The notes under the pieces are model-generated. The model saw nothing but the letters and a program-made list of their open reading frames with translations, made no database searches and was not told where the DNA came from. DNA of 64,000 nucleotides from Zygnema cylindricum (Eukaryota; Streptophyta; Zygnematophyceae; Zygnematales; Zygnemataceae). The stretch spans positions 124,001 through 188,000 of the forward strand of contig JBBHKE010000176.1 in assembly GCA_037447655.1 (NCBI GenBank), given 5' to 3'. This document shows, piece after piece, positions 21,586-33,137 of the stretch (its first letter is position 1; the number at the start of each line of letters is the position of its first letter). The position numbers and the translations under genes are program-made.

Positions 21586-23705
21586 TGTTTGCAACACAAA
21601 TTTGTGTTTGCATTAACAACAAAAATACTAACAAATAAAGTTTAATGTTGACACACACAAAGAGAGTTAAATAAAACCTTAAACCATGTTTTTATCACAA
21701 ATTTGAATTTGCGTTAAGAAAGATATTAGTAACAAACAAGGTTTTTGGTTGCGTTCACAAAAAGATGTAAAATAAACTCTGAACTATGTTTGTAACACAA
21801 ATTTGTGTTTGTGCTAACAACAATATTGGCAACAAACACTTTATATTGTTAGCGCTCACAAAAATGGTTCAAATAAACTCTCAGCCATATTATTAACTCA
21901 AATTTGTGTTTGCGCTAACAATATTTTTTTGTAAAAAACAACGTTTATTATTACGCTCACAAAAACAGTAAAAAAAAACCCTCAACTATATTTGCCAAAC
22001 AAATTTGTGTTTGCGTGAACAACAAAAATATAAACGAAAAAAATTTATTGTTAACGCACACAAAGAGAGTTAAAAAAAACCCTAAACCATTTTTCTTTCA
22101 CAAATTTGAGTTTGCGCTAACAAATATATTTATAACAAACAACGTTTATTAATCGCGCTCACAAAAAGAGGTAAAATAAACTCCGAAACCATGTTTTTAA
22201 CACAACTTTGTGTTTGCGGTGACAATAATATTGGCAACAAACACTTTATATTGTTAGCGCTCACAAAAATAGTCCAAATAATCTCTCAACCATGTTTATA
22301 AATCAAATTTCTTTTTGCGCTAACAATTTATTTTTGTTAAAAACAACATTTATTATTACGCTCATATAAACAGTAAAAATAACCCTGAACTATATTTGCT
22401 ACACAAATTTGTGTTTGCGTTAACAACAAAAATATTAACAAACAAAGTTTTTTGTTATCGAACACAAAGAGGGTTAAAATAAACCCTAAACCATGTTTCT
22501 TTCACAAATTTGTGTTTGCGCTAACAAAGATATTTGAAACAAACAATATTTATTGTTCGCGCTTACAAAAAGAGGTAAAATAAACTCCGAAACCATGTTT
22601 TTAACACAACTTTGTGTTTGCTCAACAACAATATTGGCAACAAACACTTTATATTGTCAGCGGTCAGAAAAATAGTTCAAATAAAATCTCAACCATGTTT
22701 ATAACTCAAATTTGTGTTTGCGCTCACAATAATATTTTGTTAAAAACAACGTTTATAATTACGCTCACAAAATAATAAAACAAAACCCTTAACTATATTT
22801 GCCACACAAATTTGTGTTTGCGTTAACAATCAAAAATATTAACAAACAAAGTTTATTGTTTACGAATACAAAGAGAGTTAAAAAAAACCCTAAACCATGT
22901 TTCCATCACAAATTTGAGTTTGCGCAAACAAAGATATTTGTAACAATTAACGTTTATTGTTTGCGCTCACAGAAAGAGGTAAAATAAACTCTGAACCATG
23001 TTTAAAAAACAACTTTTTGTTTGCGCTAACAACAATATTGGTAACAAACATTTTATATTGTTAACGCTCACAAAAATAGTTCAAATAAACTCTCAACTAT
23101 ATTTATAACTCAAATTTATGTTTCCGCTTACAATATTTTTTTGTAAAAAACAACGTTTATTATTAAACTCAGAAAAACAGTAAAAAAAAACGTCAACTAT
23201 ATTTGCTACACAAATTTGTGTTTGCGTTAACAACAAAAATACAAACAAACAAAGTTTATTGTTAACGCACACAAAGAGGGTTAAAAAAAACCCTAAACCA
23301 TGTTTCTATCACAAATTTGAGTTTGCGTTAGCAAAGATATTTGTAACAAACAACGTTTATTGTTCGCGCTCACAAAAAGAGGTAAAATAAACTCCGAACC
23401 ATGTTTGTGACACAACTTTGTGTTTGGGCTAACAAAAATATTGGCCACAAACACTTTATATTTTTAGCGCTCACAAAAATAGTTCAAATAAACTCTCAAC
23501 CATGTTTATAACTCAAATTTGTGTTTGCGCTCACAATAAATTCTTGTAACGAACAACGTTTAATATTATGCTCACAAAAACAATAAAAAGAAACCCTAAA
23601 CTATATTTGCAACAAAAATTTGTGTTTGCGTTAACAACAAAAATATTAACGAGCAAAGTTTATTATTAACGCACACAAAGAGAGCTAAAAAAAACCTTAA
23701 ACGGA
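21586..23705. repeat. Satellite array 2: same ~101-bp/404-bp satellite, inverted relative to array 1
   Basis: The repeats are the reverse complement of those at 965-5175: CAAATTTGTGTTTGCG(C/T)TAAC, AACCCTAAACCATG, GAGGTAAAATAAACTC, TTTATATTGTTAGCGCTCAC. The GCGTTAACAACAAAAATA block recurs near 21610, 22013, 22418, 22820, 23224 and 23627, a period of 402-405 bp. It has about 21 monomers, or five and a quarter higher-order units. The period is more regular than in array 1. It ends at AACCTTAAAC near 23705. Confidence 0.95.
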
Positions 23706-24360
23706 CACCATTGTGACTAACGCTTCTATATGTCGGGATGTTTCCCATATTGTTCTTTCCCGCCCGATCAATATTGTTTTGCTTGATGGTGCACGTCGCA
23801 CATTTGGTGACATTGTCTTGGCGAACCCTACTTCGGCAACAGTCGGTGGTCAAGCATGTCGACATATTGGAGTGGTCACTCCTGGTGGCGCTAAGACAAA
23901 GGAGCATGATTATGCTCACCGGTGACTTTAATCTGATGGTAGTAGAGATATTTGGATGTTTGGGGGTTGCTTTGGACGAGTTTCTCCGCACTTGTGGTTG
24001 GCGCTCATTCGAGCAAAGTGAACCTGGGAGCCCTTTTGCTTCGATCCAACGTTTATTTGTGGCTTTACAACGAGTGCAAGCTTTTATCCTCCTTCGATTG
24101 GCTACTGCGGTTATGGATCGTCACTGTGTTCGGGAACTCCCTCAACGTGCTCCCCCGGGCTTCGGTGACTTATGAGGTTGCTTTTCATGGATATTTAATT
24201 GTGTTGAGGTTGGGTTGGGTAGTGTTGGTTTTAGTGCATTGCTGTGTTTTTATTTTTGGGTCGTTGCCCCTTTAAGTGTCTTTGTTTTAAGTGCTATTTT
24301 TATCTGTGTTCACGTTGCTTTACTTTTTTGCCCTGCTTGTAGTTTATCAGTTCTGGCCAT
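23706..24360 (+). repeat. Dispersed repeat copy of unknown class (partner at 31000-31190)
   Basis: Moderately GC-rich sequence in contrast to the flanking satellite. A segment from about 23850 to 24012 (CGACATATTGGAGTGGTC, GCATGATTATGCTCAC, GTAGAGATATTTGGATGTTTG) is clearly related to the reverse complement of 31000-31190. Open frames of up to 145 codons overlap each other here, but none matches a family I recognise. The shared GCATGATTATGCTCA core and the mobile neighbourhood suggest an old transposon fragment. Confidence 0.5.
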
Positions 24361-24580
24361 GCCACCCCTTTTGTAACCTTGGACTCAAATGGTTTACGAT
24401 CGCGCTTTTCAATTCAACCTGGTTACGAATACTATAATCGACACTAATTAAATCATACCTATATTAGCGTAAAGAAAAATCCTTTTTGGTCCGATGGACT
24501 CCGATGGTTTGCCATCGCGGTTTTCAATAAAAGTCGGGATTTAGTATTTTAGGTTGTAAGGATTGTAATTTAGAGTTGCC
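24361..24580 (+). repeat. Pair of LINE-like 3' end motifs
   Basis: Two related blocks, GGACTCAAATGGTTTACGATCGCG-like at about 24383 and GGACTCCGATGGTTTGCCATCGCG-like at about 24496, each lead into TTTTCAAT, the second with TTTTCAATAAAA. A TTTTGTAACCTT stretch precedes the first. This resembles the 3' ends of plant non-LTR elements, but no reverse transcriptase is visible upstream, so the class is tentative. Confidence 0.35.
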
Positions 24581-24815
24581 CATATAATGTTATTAAAACT
24601 AATAGCTATTCACAGTACACTGATTGTGGTACAAATTGTTTCTTTTACGAGGTCCTGCCAACGATCAAACCGTGAATGGGTCGCCAATATATCCTGCAGT
24701 CTGCAGCTCTGGCTGGACTCTCGACATTATTTGGCCACCGTTGGCCGTTTGACGGACCACATGATTTACTATAACGTTGTAGCCAACAGCCTTGTCCATA
24801 CGTCAGAGGTCACAA

Positions 24816-24990
24816 TCGGGTACCCGAATCCGTATCCGAATCCGTACCTGGCCAGCCGCGTCGGATCCAGAACGGATTCAGGTGCCAAATATTGGGGACC
24901 GGCCGGATTCGGCCGGGTGATTCAAAAACGAAAAGAAAAACTTTGGGTACGCCAGGTTCAGGTACTGCCATACATCTACACTACCCATTG
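24816..24990 (+). repeat. Dispersed GC-rich repeat, copy 1 of 3
   Basis: It begins at a GGGTACCCG palindrome and contains GCGTCGGATCC, GAACGGATTCAGGTGCCAAA and GGGTGATTCAAAAACG. The same order of blocks is found at 40069-40199 and 40245-40372. It has no coding potential of its own; a 173-codon open frame that crosses it is not convincing. Confidence 0.75.
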
Positions 24991-25000
24991 TTCTCGAGTC

Positions 25001-26043
25001 AAACCACCTTATACTTTTTTTGGCCGGAAATCACAAAACAGTGTTAACAACAATATTAAAGCAAGCGGACTACGATATGTCGCGTCGCTTTGCACTGAAT
25101 TTATATAATATATTTATTTCTAGCTCTGCATTAACACGAAACAGTACAAACAGTCCAAAATAGATTTCAAATAGCCAAGGAAAACCATGAAAAACAAGAC
25201 AAGATCCAAAAGAAAAAAGAATTAAACAAAAGCCAAGAAACACATAACAAAACACGTACCAGAAGACGTACCGAAACCAAACAACAGGAGAAAAAATGAA
25301 TTTTTACGATCAAGATACAGAAAAATGAATTCGATTGTACAAACGGGATTTATCTATTTTCTTGCCCTTGGCAATACTTTGTCCTTCTTCTCTCTTCCAA
25401 TATTCCTCCAGTTCCAATTGCCAGACACAATCCTTCAGCACTCAAATTTGCTTTTTTTTTTTTTTTCAGTTTCCTCCCAATATCTAATACCCTTGAGGTT
25501 TGGAAAAGGATTCCCACGGAGATTCTCCTCCTCCAATTTAACAAACAATGAGTTTCATAAAGAACTCTCTCATTTCACCCCGCGGACATAAACCTTTCTT
25601 CTGCAATTTGCCGAGGTTCTGCAAAACGATTTACACGTATTCACACGTGGGACAGCTCCGTAAATCCGTAAAATATAAATGCGTGTCCCCTCAATTTAAG
25701 TGATAAATTGACACACTCACTTTCCTGCTCCCCCAAATCAACCCCAAAAAATAAACCACTAATAATCGCGAAAATATGGACATTTTTGGCATTACTTCAT
25801 CAGGCAGTTCTCAGCTCCCAGCTTTTCATTTTCCACTTATACTGCTCTGAACAAACATCCACACTAATTTTAGCCTAAGCATCCCCATCAAAATGCAGTC
25901 AAAATGGTCAATCCCGTTCACTCAAACCTTTCCTTCCCTTTAGGCCCAAATCAAAATGGAATGTTTGACATAACCTTTCCATGTTTCCTCCCTTCGTTTA
26001 GCCAATACCAAAAGGGAATTTTGGGCATACCTTTTTTTTCAAT
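25001..26043. other. Intergenic stretch 3' of the proteasome gene
   Basis: AT-rich sequence without a supported gene. It includes a T-run at 25450-25466 that crosses two short opposite-strand frames, and simple AC/A-rich segments. The part next to 26043 will be the 3' UTR of the minus-strand proteasome gene; a polyadenylation site cannot be fixed by eye. Confidence 0.4.
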
Positions 26044-29000
26044 TTACTCTTCCATCGCATCTCCTCCGGTTGTCGCCGTTGGTCGTAAGATTTCAACATG
26101 TTCTCGAATAATTTCTGCATCACATGTCAGCAAAATCCCTAAGGTCTCATGCACATCTTCCAATTAGAGAAAAGGTTTTCGTCGTCTATCAGCCTGTTTT
26201 CCCCACATACTGTCCTTCACAAATAACCCAAAAAATAATAAGTAAAACGTACTTGTGTGGCCTTTGGGGAAAACATAACCCTTGCTGTGCGCATACGGTC
26301 GAGGGTTGGGTCGCTGGTAGTTCCGGAGATCCTCAGTTCCGTCCTGTTACATCGTCACTGTAATTAGTGTGGAGTTTTACAGTGGACTTCTTTGCGCAAA
26401 AACTACGCAAGTCAAGACGGTTTCATGTTTGATCCTTCCAGATAAGGAGGGCGGAGGATCCACATCAATTCAAGTTAGGCAACAGATAGACTTTCTTGAC
26501 TACACCTGAAATAATGGGATTCAAACTTTTCAGGGCAGATGACATATAAATTAAATAATTAATTTATACGCTGACAAACTGAAACCAGAGGTTTTAATAT
26601 TTTACTCGTTTGAACGTTTGTAGGTGGAGTACATGAGGTAAATCATACAATTTGAGAATTTACTTCAAACCATAGATAAGGAATTTCCATGGTTTAGCAT
26701 AAACTCTCTACCTATCAACAACAAAGTAATTAAAACAGTTCCTTGTTAAATCCTCCTCTAGCATGAAGCACACACATTCCAACACATCAACAAAAATATT
26801 CCATGTATCAAAAGTCCCCATAATGATAGAACAACATGCCATAGACTCGCAACCAGGAAACAATCCTTCATCATTTCCTTCTCAAACAGCCTTTAGAAGG
26901 AGGTAGATGCGAAGAATCTTTACCTTCGTTATAACTGTCAGGTCAACGTTGCTACCACTTCCCAGGTCGTTGAAAATACCCGCTGTTATCGCTTTTGCAA
27001 CAAGCTCAATCGCCTCTTCTCTCTATGCTCCCCTCCCACCCCAAACTACATCATCAATATAGAACTGCCTTCCTTTTTCCATTTGGAAACGTCGTGACTT
27101 TGCTCGAGACATCCCATATAACCTAGGAGAATATTACCTATAATCACTTTCGAGGTAAAACACAGCAAACCAGGTATAATTAAACCTCACTTCAATATTT
27201 TCGTGTAAAAAAGAATAAATAAAATGATCAAATAAGCCTTACTGTCATGCCCTCCTTGTATTCCGACTCAAACATAGACATGGCTGCAAGAGAGCCCGAT
27301 CCCATTGTCGCATAAGGGAGACAGTCAGTGGAGCCGTGAGGGTAAATCTGCAGAGTACACATTCCAAATCCATAAGTGCAGGTAGCAAAAATGTGAGTAT
27401 TATACAGTTGCTTTTTATACAGAACAAAGAAAAGGAATGCTGTAAAGTACATAGCTTTAACTCCTGACTACTTTCTGTATACGAAAGTTTTTGCATACGG
27501 CAAGCTTTTGCTTCCATCATAAAACTGTTGCCAGCATATTTTGACTAACCCCTAACCTGCAGAGGTAAGATCACTATTATTGGTAACAGTAAATGACTTG
27601 TGTGTCTGAGTCCCTGAATTTGGTGTTTCCATTTCCTCCTTCAAACCAGTCTTCATAAAATCTTGACCAACACCTTTGGACCATTCTCCTTCCAGCACTC
27701 CAATCAATAAAATCTCTGTCATATTACAGATACCATCACATGCTCTTTCTTCAACTTTCTTTGCATATTCTCACTCTCCACCTTTCTTTTGAGCCTTCTC
27801 ATTCCCCCTATCCATTCCTTCCTCTTCCATCCATTCCTTCCTTCCCTCCCACCTTCCTCCTTCCATCCCTCTTCGCTCTCTATTCGCCATCTGCCTTCTT
27901 CCCCCGGTTCTCCACCTTTCTTTCTCTTCTTGCCTCTTTCAACACCTCCCAATTTCTACTTTCCTCTGAAAGCTCCTTCTCACTGCCTTTTTCCCTTGGA
28001 TAAACCCCCCATTTCTTTCCTTTTAGGCAGAAGGTTCCAAGAAACCCACCGTGTACAGATGTGCCCCCATTGCGTCCACTCCACCCAATACAAGAGCTGC
28101 TCCTATATGGCCCTGATAACTGTTGCAAAGAAAATCCAAAATTCAAAAAATGCCAAAAATGACAAGAGCTCTTGTTGTGTGTAAGAGCTTGTGAGAGCTT
28201 CCGTCACCAGCAACACCTATCAGAAGGCTAAATGTTTTTACACATAACAATGGCTTACCGGTTGAAAACAGTTTATTTGTTCTGAGTAGAACTGCGATTA
28301 TGGAAAGAATGTGTAACTCTTGCACGATCCATTGTGACATTCTGATATAAAAGAGGAAAGGAACGCACCCGAAGAGGTGAGACTTAAGTAAAGTTAAGGC
28401 CGTAATGACACGAGATTGTCGGCCCGTTGCATATCGGTGCAGATCCAGGCTAGAGCTCACCATGGCTGCGGCCCTTCAGTCAAATCCCTATGATGAGAGA
28501 GTCTTCCTAGATGCAGCAGATCAGCTCTACCTTTTCCACTCTGTCAGTTCTCTCATCATTCAAAGCACTATGGTTCAAAAATATCCGTTTTCACTTCTAT
28601 GTCGCGGCTCCAGCTCTTCTTTTTTACCTCTCTTCCTCTCTTATCCTCCAAGTGGTTCACCCCACCTCTTCATTTCCATCTTTCACCTTTTCTTTCTTCA
28701 TTCTGCTCTCAAATAAGGAAAAAAACCACTTGTAAGGAAATGTTCCGACTCTCAACCTTTATTTGTGCTTCAAATTATACACAATTGCCAGTCGACAGAA
28801 CTTAGACTGGTGCACATAAAGGCATTAATACTCACCAGTTACAGCCGCTGTATCAGCCGCCGTTCCAGCGCCTCCGCAGCGAATATTAGGAGCTAAATTA
28901 TGAATCTTGAAACAATTTTTTTCGGCCACAATATCACCGTTTGTAGCTCGAGTATCCGCTCCAATCACCACTCCATCCTACAGGATATTACAGAACGACC

Positions 29001-29506
29001 AACATATTTCAATAATTGGAAATTAGTACTAAGGCAGAATGGATATCACGTATAACAGTCAACTTATTTCAGTCGTTCGAAGATTAGCACTTAGCCAGAA
29101 TGGATATCATAAAAGTCAAATTATTTCAACCTTAGAAAATTAGTACTTAGGCAGAATTGTTTCGATGGTTAATCTCTCACCAGAAGTTTCGTATGCGTGA
29201 ATGGACAAGGCTATGGTTTGGAAGTATGGATTTCAAATGTTGGACAAAAACTCTGAAACAGGAATTCCACATGTATGGATGAGACGTACAGTTTTGTGCG
29301 AATTTCTGAATGCAACGAGCAACTTAACAAGGTTGAACTTCATTAGGTTAAAGCATTCGAACCTTGAAAAGAATTCCAGCGATAGTTGTTCCTGTTTTGC
29401 GAGTCTTGGGCATAGCAAGACCGGTAGACATAAGAGCAGAATTACGCCGACAGTTGTCAAAAGAGAATCCTCCTTTCTCAGGAACATCTGCTTCCTTCCC
29501 AGCCAT
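26044..29506 (-). CDS. PBB: 20S proteasome beta-2 subunit (PBB/PSMB7 type), 8 exons
   Basis: Exons on the minus strand: 29506-29363, 28977-28836, 28465-28369, 28119-28050, 27347-27243, 27022-26924, 26343-26253, 26114-26044. All introns are GT-AG (138-702 bp) and the phases join to 819 bp = 272 aa, the usual length. The protein is a catalytic subunit of the 20S core (trypsin-like site; cytosol and nucleus). The propeptide (1-39) contains '[12 protein letters not shown]' and ends ...KTG before catalytic Thr40 (mature Thr1). Asp17, Arg19 and Lys33 of the mature chain are present, as are '[15 protein letters not shown]', 'YPHGSTD', 'GSGSLAAM', '[12 protein letters not shown]' and an AMEE C-terminus. 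Oddities: mature residue 53 is Ala where the family has Asp/Glu, with nearby changes (Arg42, Gly44, Glu28). The join of the last two exons is the least certain, because about five family residues seem missing there. Confidence 0.93.
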
Positions 29507-30940
29507 GTCTGCTTCTGCTCGGTGACAAAAAGTCACTCACAAGAATCAAAAGAATCAATTATAAACGATTCAAGTGAATTAAAGCTCGGCTATGTCCCTT
29601 TCAACGAGTGCAACAGAAAACAGATACACTATTAAAATAGCTTGTGTTCTTCCCTGTAGTAGTACAGGAAAGCAGAGCAAAGTATCCAAGGGCAACCAGC
29701 TGGAAAAGAAATGTGGCGTCAAGATTAACCGCTGGAGTTCTTGGCAAGGCAGTCCAAGGCAGCGTGGTTTGCAACAGCGAACAGCAGACAAGTTTTGAAA
29801 ATTGGTTTACAGTTTCTCACAACGCTATAATTCATCAGTTCGCCGTCGGCCTCGGGTTTATCCATCACTTACACGATTTACTTTGCGTCGCGATATCGAA
29901 TTGAAAATTTCGGATTACATAAATATCGGTACAGTCGCAGATCGATCTGTATCCGAGGGCATAACCTCGATATAAAGATTTAAGCATCGTTGTTGTGGAG
30001 ATATCGAACAATTTGAAACGATTTTATCGGCAGTCTCCATGCTAACCCTGTCGAAGCAGGGGTTTTACGTATTAAACGGGGTTTTAATTTAGATTTCCCA
30101 TGTCTAGTTGGAAATCGACATTCTCAATGCTACATCAAGCTGATATGCAGCCAATTTCTAGGCGGCTTGTATAGGTTGACAATTTTATTTGTACTCAATC
30201 TCGGCTGTTTGCAACATTTGATCGGAATCGCGATTTTGCGACTATAGGTAAAAGTTGATATTCTATAGTGTCTGACATGGATATGACTTTGTTGTAAGCT
30301 ATACTTTTCACCTATGTTGTTCTCGTTTCTTGCGCAAGTCTTGACACTATTTTTTTATATCTCACTTTGTCACATTGCAGTCAATCTTTGCAAGGGATGA
30401 TTTCCTTTCCCCCGCATCAAACTTTCTATAGATAATTGAACAATATGATAGTGAAAAAGACAAATCCCCAACAATTTATTATGTTGAACTCCAATTGAAT
30501 TATTTTCTTTATCCATGAACTGAAGTAAATCGAGCTTTAAATCAAAAGCCCTATGGTGAACCGTCTGAGTAAATGGGAACAAAATAAACGAAAAGCCAAA
30601 AGAGGACAAAAACACCAAAGACGTGAGAAAGTAAATTGAATGAAAACACCCCAAAAAAAACAAACACACAAAAAAAGGGGATATCAACAAAGGACAAAGG
30701 AAAAAAAAAACAACCACAAAACCAACCATAAAACAACGCACCTCCAACCCCCAATCTAACTAAAAAAACATTAAAAGAAGCCCTTAAACCCTCCAAACCC
30801 AGCATGCTGAGGGAGATCTAGAACAAGTCGACAGTCTATAACCACAACTTTAGATCAATGAAGTGCCGGTTTATGCACACATTACAAAGCCACAGACACA
30901 GGTTAATGGTAAAAATGCATGTTTAAGAATAGAGGACAAA
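29507..30940. other. Region upstream of the proteasome gene
   Basis: It must hold the 5' UTR and promoter of the minus-strand proteasome gene, but I see no distinctive TATA element or operator that I could defend. From about 29880 to 30250 there are several ATATCG/CGATAT motifs reminiscent of the hAT subterminal repeats at 33613-34448, without detectable ends. From 30570 to 30790 the sequence is A-rich. No gene is supported. Confidence 0.35.
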
Positions 30941-30969
30941 GGGGGAGGGGGGGGGGGGGGGGGGGGGGA
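30941..30969. repeat. Homopolymer G tract (22 G)
   Basis: GGGGGA is followed by 22 consecutive G residues (30947-30968). It is the longest G-run in the window and sits in otherwise AT-rich DNA. Its exact length is likely to be unstable and hard to sequence. Predicted proline-rich frames on the minus strand come from this tract and are not genes. Confidence 0.95.
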
Positions 30970-30999
30970 GAAAGGCTCTAGGGCCCTCCTCCGCAATGA

Positions 31000-31190
31000 A
31001 TGTCGACTACAACTATGGAGGAACTTTTTGAAAGAAATGCCCAAGAAATAAAATATCTCGACCGCCATCGAGAAAAAGTCATTCATTACATCCCCATGAG
31101 CATAATCATGCATCTTCTTCCTCGACGCATCACACAGGACCACTTTAACATGTCGCGTCATATCACCCACGAATGTCGTAAAGGCATGTT
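31000..31190 (-). repeat. Dispersed repeat copy (partner at 23850-24012)
   Basis: Read on the minus strand it gives TCGTGGGTGATATGACGCG, CGACATGTTAAAGTGGTC, GATGCATGATTATGCTCATG, TCGAGATATTTTATTTC and AGTTCCTCCATAGTTG. These line up in order with the plus-strand copy at 23850-24012 with gaps. The copies are diverged and neither is an intact gene. Confidence 0.55.
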
Positions 31191-33137
31191 CCCCCAAAAA
31201 ATAAAGCCAACGCCTTCAAAAACACGACGAGCACCATCCAGCAAAAAACAATAAATCAATCCGTCAAGAAGGAATTGTGCGTGAAACCAAACATCGTTGC
31301 CCTTGGCAACAGTCGTAACAGTGTCACAACTGTGTCAATGTTCTTAAATTAACTTCCCCCACAGGACCAAAGGAGCAAACACTTCCCATCTGCCTCTAAA
31401 ACACAGTCGCACACACAAACAAGAGAGTGGATGACGGTGGTGAGGCCTAAGCATGAGGGTTGTTCTAAACTGAGGGATCATGAACTGTGTGGCTCCAAGC
31501 TTGAATATGAGAGCAATAGTGATCTAAGTAGGAAAACAATAACCAATTTGAAACTAGGCCCCCATAAGGAGTGAAGCCCGTCTCATGAAAAGTTAGACAG
31601 AGGCGCTTCAAGAAGCTCAGATCAAGTGGTGGCAACAACTTTCTCGCAATTTAGTTCATAGACACCTGATTTGGGGCATGGCATATCCAGTAAAGAAAAA
31701 TAATGCCAATAGTCTCTCCACCATCTGTTTAAAAACCGCAAATCCCATTCACAGTTTGCACATTCACAGTTTTAATACACCAGAATTTCCATTTTCAACA
31801 TCCAGACATCGGTTTTCCACTTCACAAAAAATATTAAACATTCATTAACTGCATGCGCCACAGCACATCCAAAAAGATAAATGTGAACCTAATTGTCATA
31901 TTATAAAACAATGTGATTAAACTTTCTCTCCAGTTATTATATCTAGCGTCACATCTATACTGCACATCTGTCCTACTACGCGGCAAAATCACAACCTAAG
32001 CCAGCAATGTGCTGGGAAAAAAGCATTTTTAGTAAACCTACCAGTCAATGCAATATTTTGGCAAAACTGGGGTACAAATACGATTAGAAACCGCAATTGC
32101 AGAAAATTATTAAAAATCACCTTTAGCCCTCTCCAATCTAGAGACTTCTAAGAGTTCCTAAAAAGTCTCTTTCAGAAAAAAAAACGAAAAAAAGAGCCTA
32201 CTGTGGAAACTTCATTAGCTCCTTTTTATCTTCCCCGTCTCATATGGCAAAAAGCTTTTTCATACCCCAAACCTCCAAAACACTGCAAAGCACAATAGGC
32301 TCTCGTGTCATCAGTCGGAAGCAATCGAGCCTTGACAGGTGGCATCGCAACGCGCAAGAGATCACCGGCCAATGGCAGCAAGCCAAGCCAATGTTGAGTC
32401 ATTTGAAGAGTAATTTATCACTTGTATCTGTCCCTCTCCATCCCTTCTCGCAGTAACTAGATGATTCTCCAAATCTTTGTTCTTCCAGAGTCGATAGGCC
32501 TCTCTTAATTTTCCTCCTCGATTAAAACATCACACTGTATCACTCCAAAACCATCCACCTTCCATTAGCAAGAAATTACGCTGACAAGTAACCGTTCGTT
32601 CCTCTTGCTCTCTCGCTCTCTCACTCCTCCCTGCCTTTCCAAGTCTCAAATACCGTAATCCCACTAAAAAGCTGCCCATTTAGAAGCAGAAACACTACTT
32701 TGCCAAAATTGAGATATAACAAAACAAAAAGCTAAAAGCCTGTGTCAATATTTTCCTTGCTTCGACTTCCAAAAACTCCTCCTTCGTCTTTCCTCTATCC
32801 CTGAAAGAACTCTCCTCCACCACTAACTTTCTCCACTTTGAAATAAACTTACTATTAGACAGCCACAGTCTTGCTCTCCCTTTCCTCTTTTGCTCAAATG
32901 TTTCGACATCATCTGAGAGCACTATTAAATGCTCCAATCCCTCCCAATCTCCCCTCTCTCCCTAAGTTTGCATGATTGTTGAGAACCACACATGTACATT
33001 TCCTTCTTGTTCGATCCATATATAGCAAACTTCACTCTACTTTTTTAGCATCGTTAACCAGCTCTTTACAAAAGTGCCGCCAAACCTTTTCACAGTTCCT
33101 CGTCTCTCCTCCACCCCCCACTTCATTTCACAAAAAC
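31191..33137. other. Intergenic region between PP2C and the proteasome gene
   Basis: No supported gene. The part next to 33137 is the PP2C 3' UTR. An 80-codon minus-strand frame at 32937-32695, rich in Lys and Glu, has no recognisable motif and lies where 3' UTR is expected. The rest is AT-rich with pyrimidine-rich stretches (32590-32650, 33040-33130). Confidence 0.4.

Noticed and set aside
23738-24175. 145-codon plus-strand open frame
   Set aside because: It lies in a repeat copy whose partner at 31000-31190 does not preserve this frame, and overlapping frames of similar length compete with it.
24587-25108. 173-codon plus-strand open frame
   Set aside because: It runs across a dispersed GC-rich repeat (24816-24990). 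The 'PNPYPNPYLASR' text is that repeat translated, and no family is recognisable.
27719-28184. Pyrimidine-rich frames on the plus strand and Glu/Gly/Lys-rich frames on the minus strand
   Set aside because: They fall in intron 4 of the proteasome gene and reflect a CT-rich intron.
30370-30805. Hydrophobic minus-strand frames that look like membrane proteins
   Set aside because: They are Phe/Val/Leu-rich translations of A-rich DNA with no motif, and two different frames overlap.
32695-32937. 80-codon minus-strand frame rich in Lys and Glu
   Set aside because: It starts about 200 bp downstream of the PP2C stop, where 3' UTR is expected, and no motif or homologue is apparent by eye.
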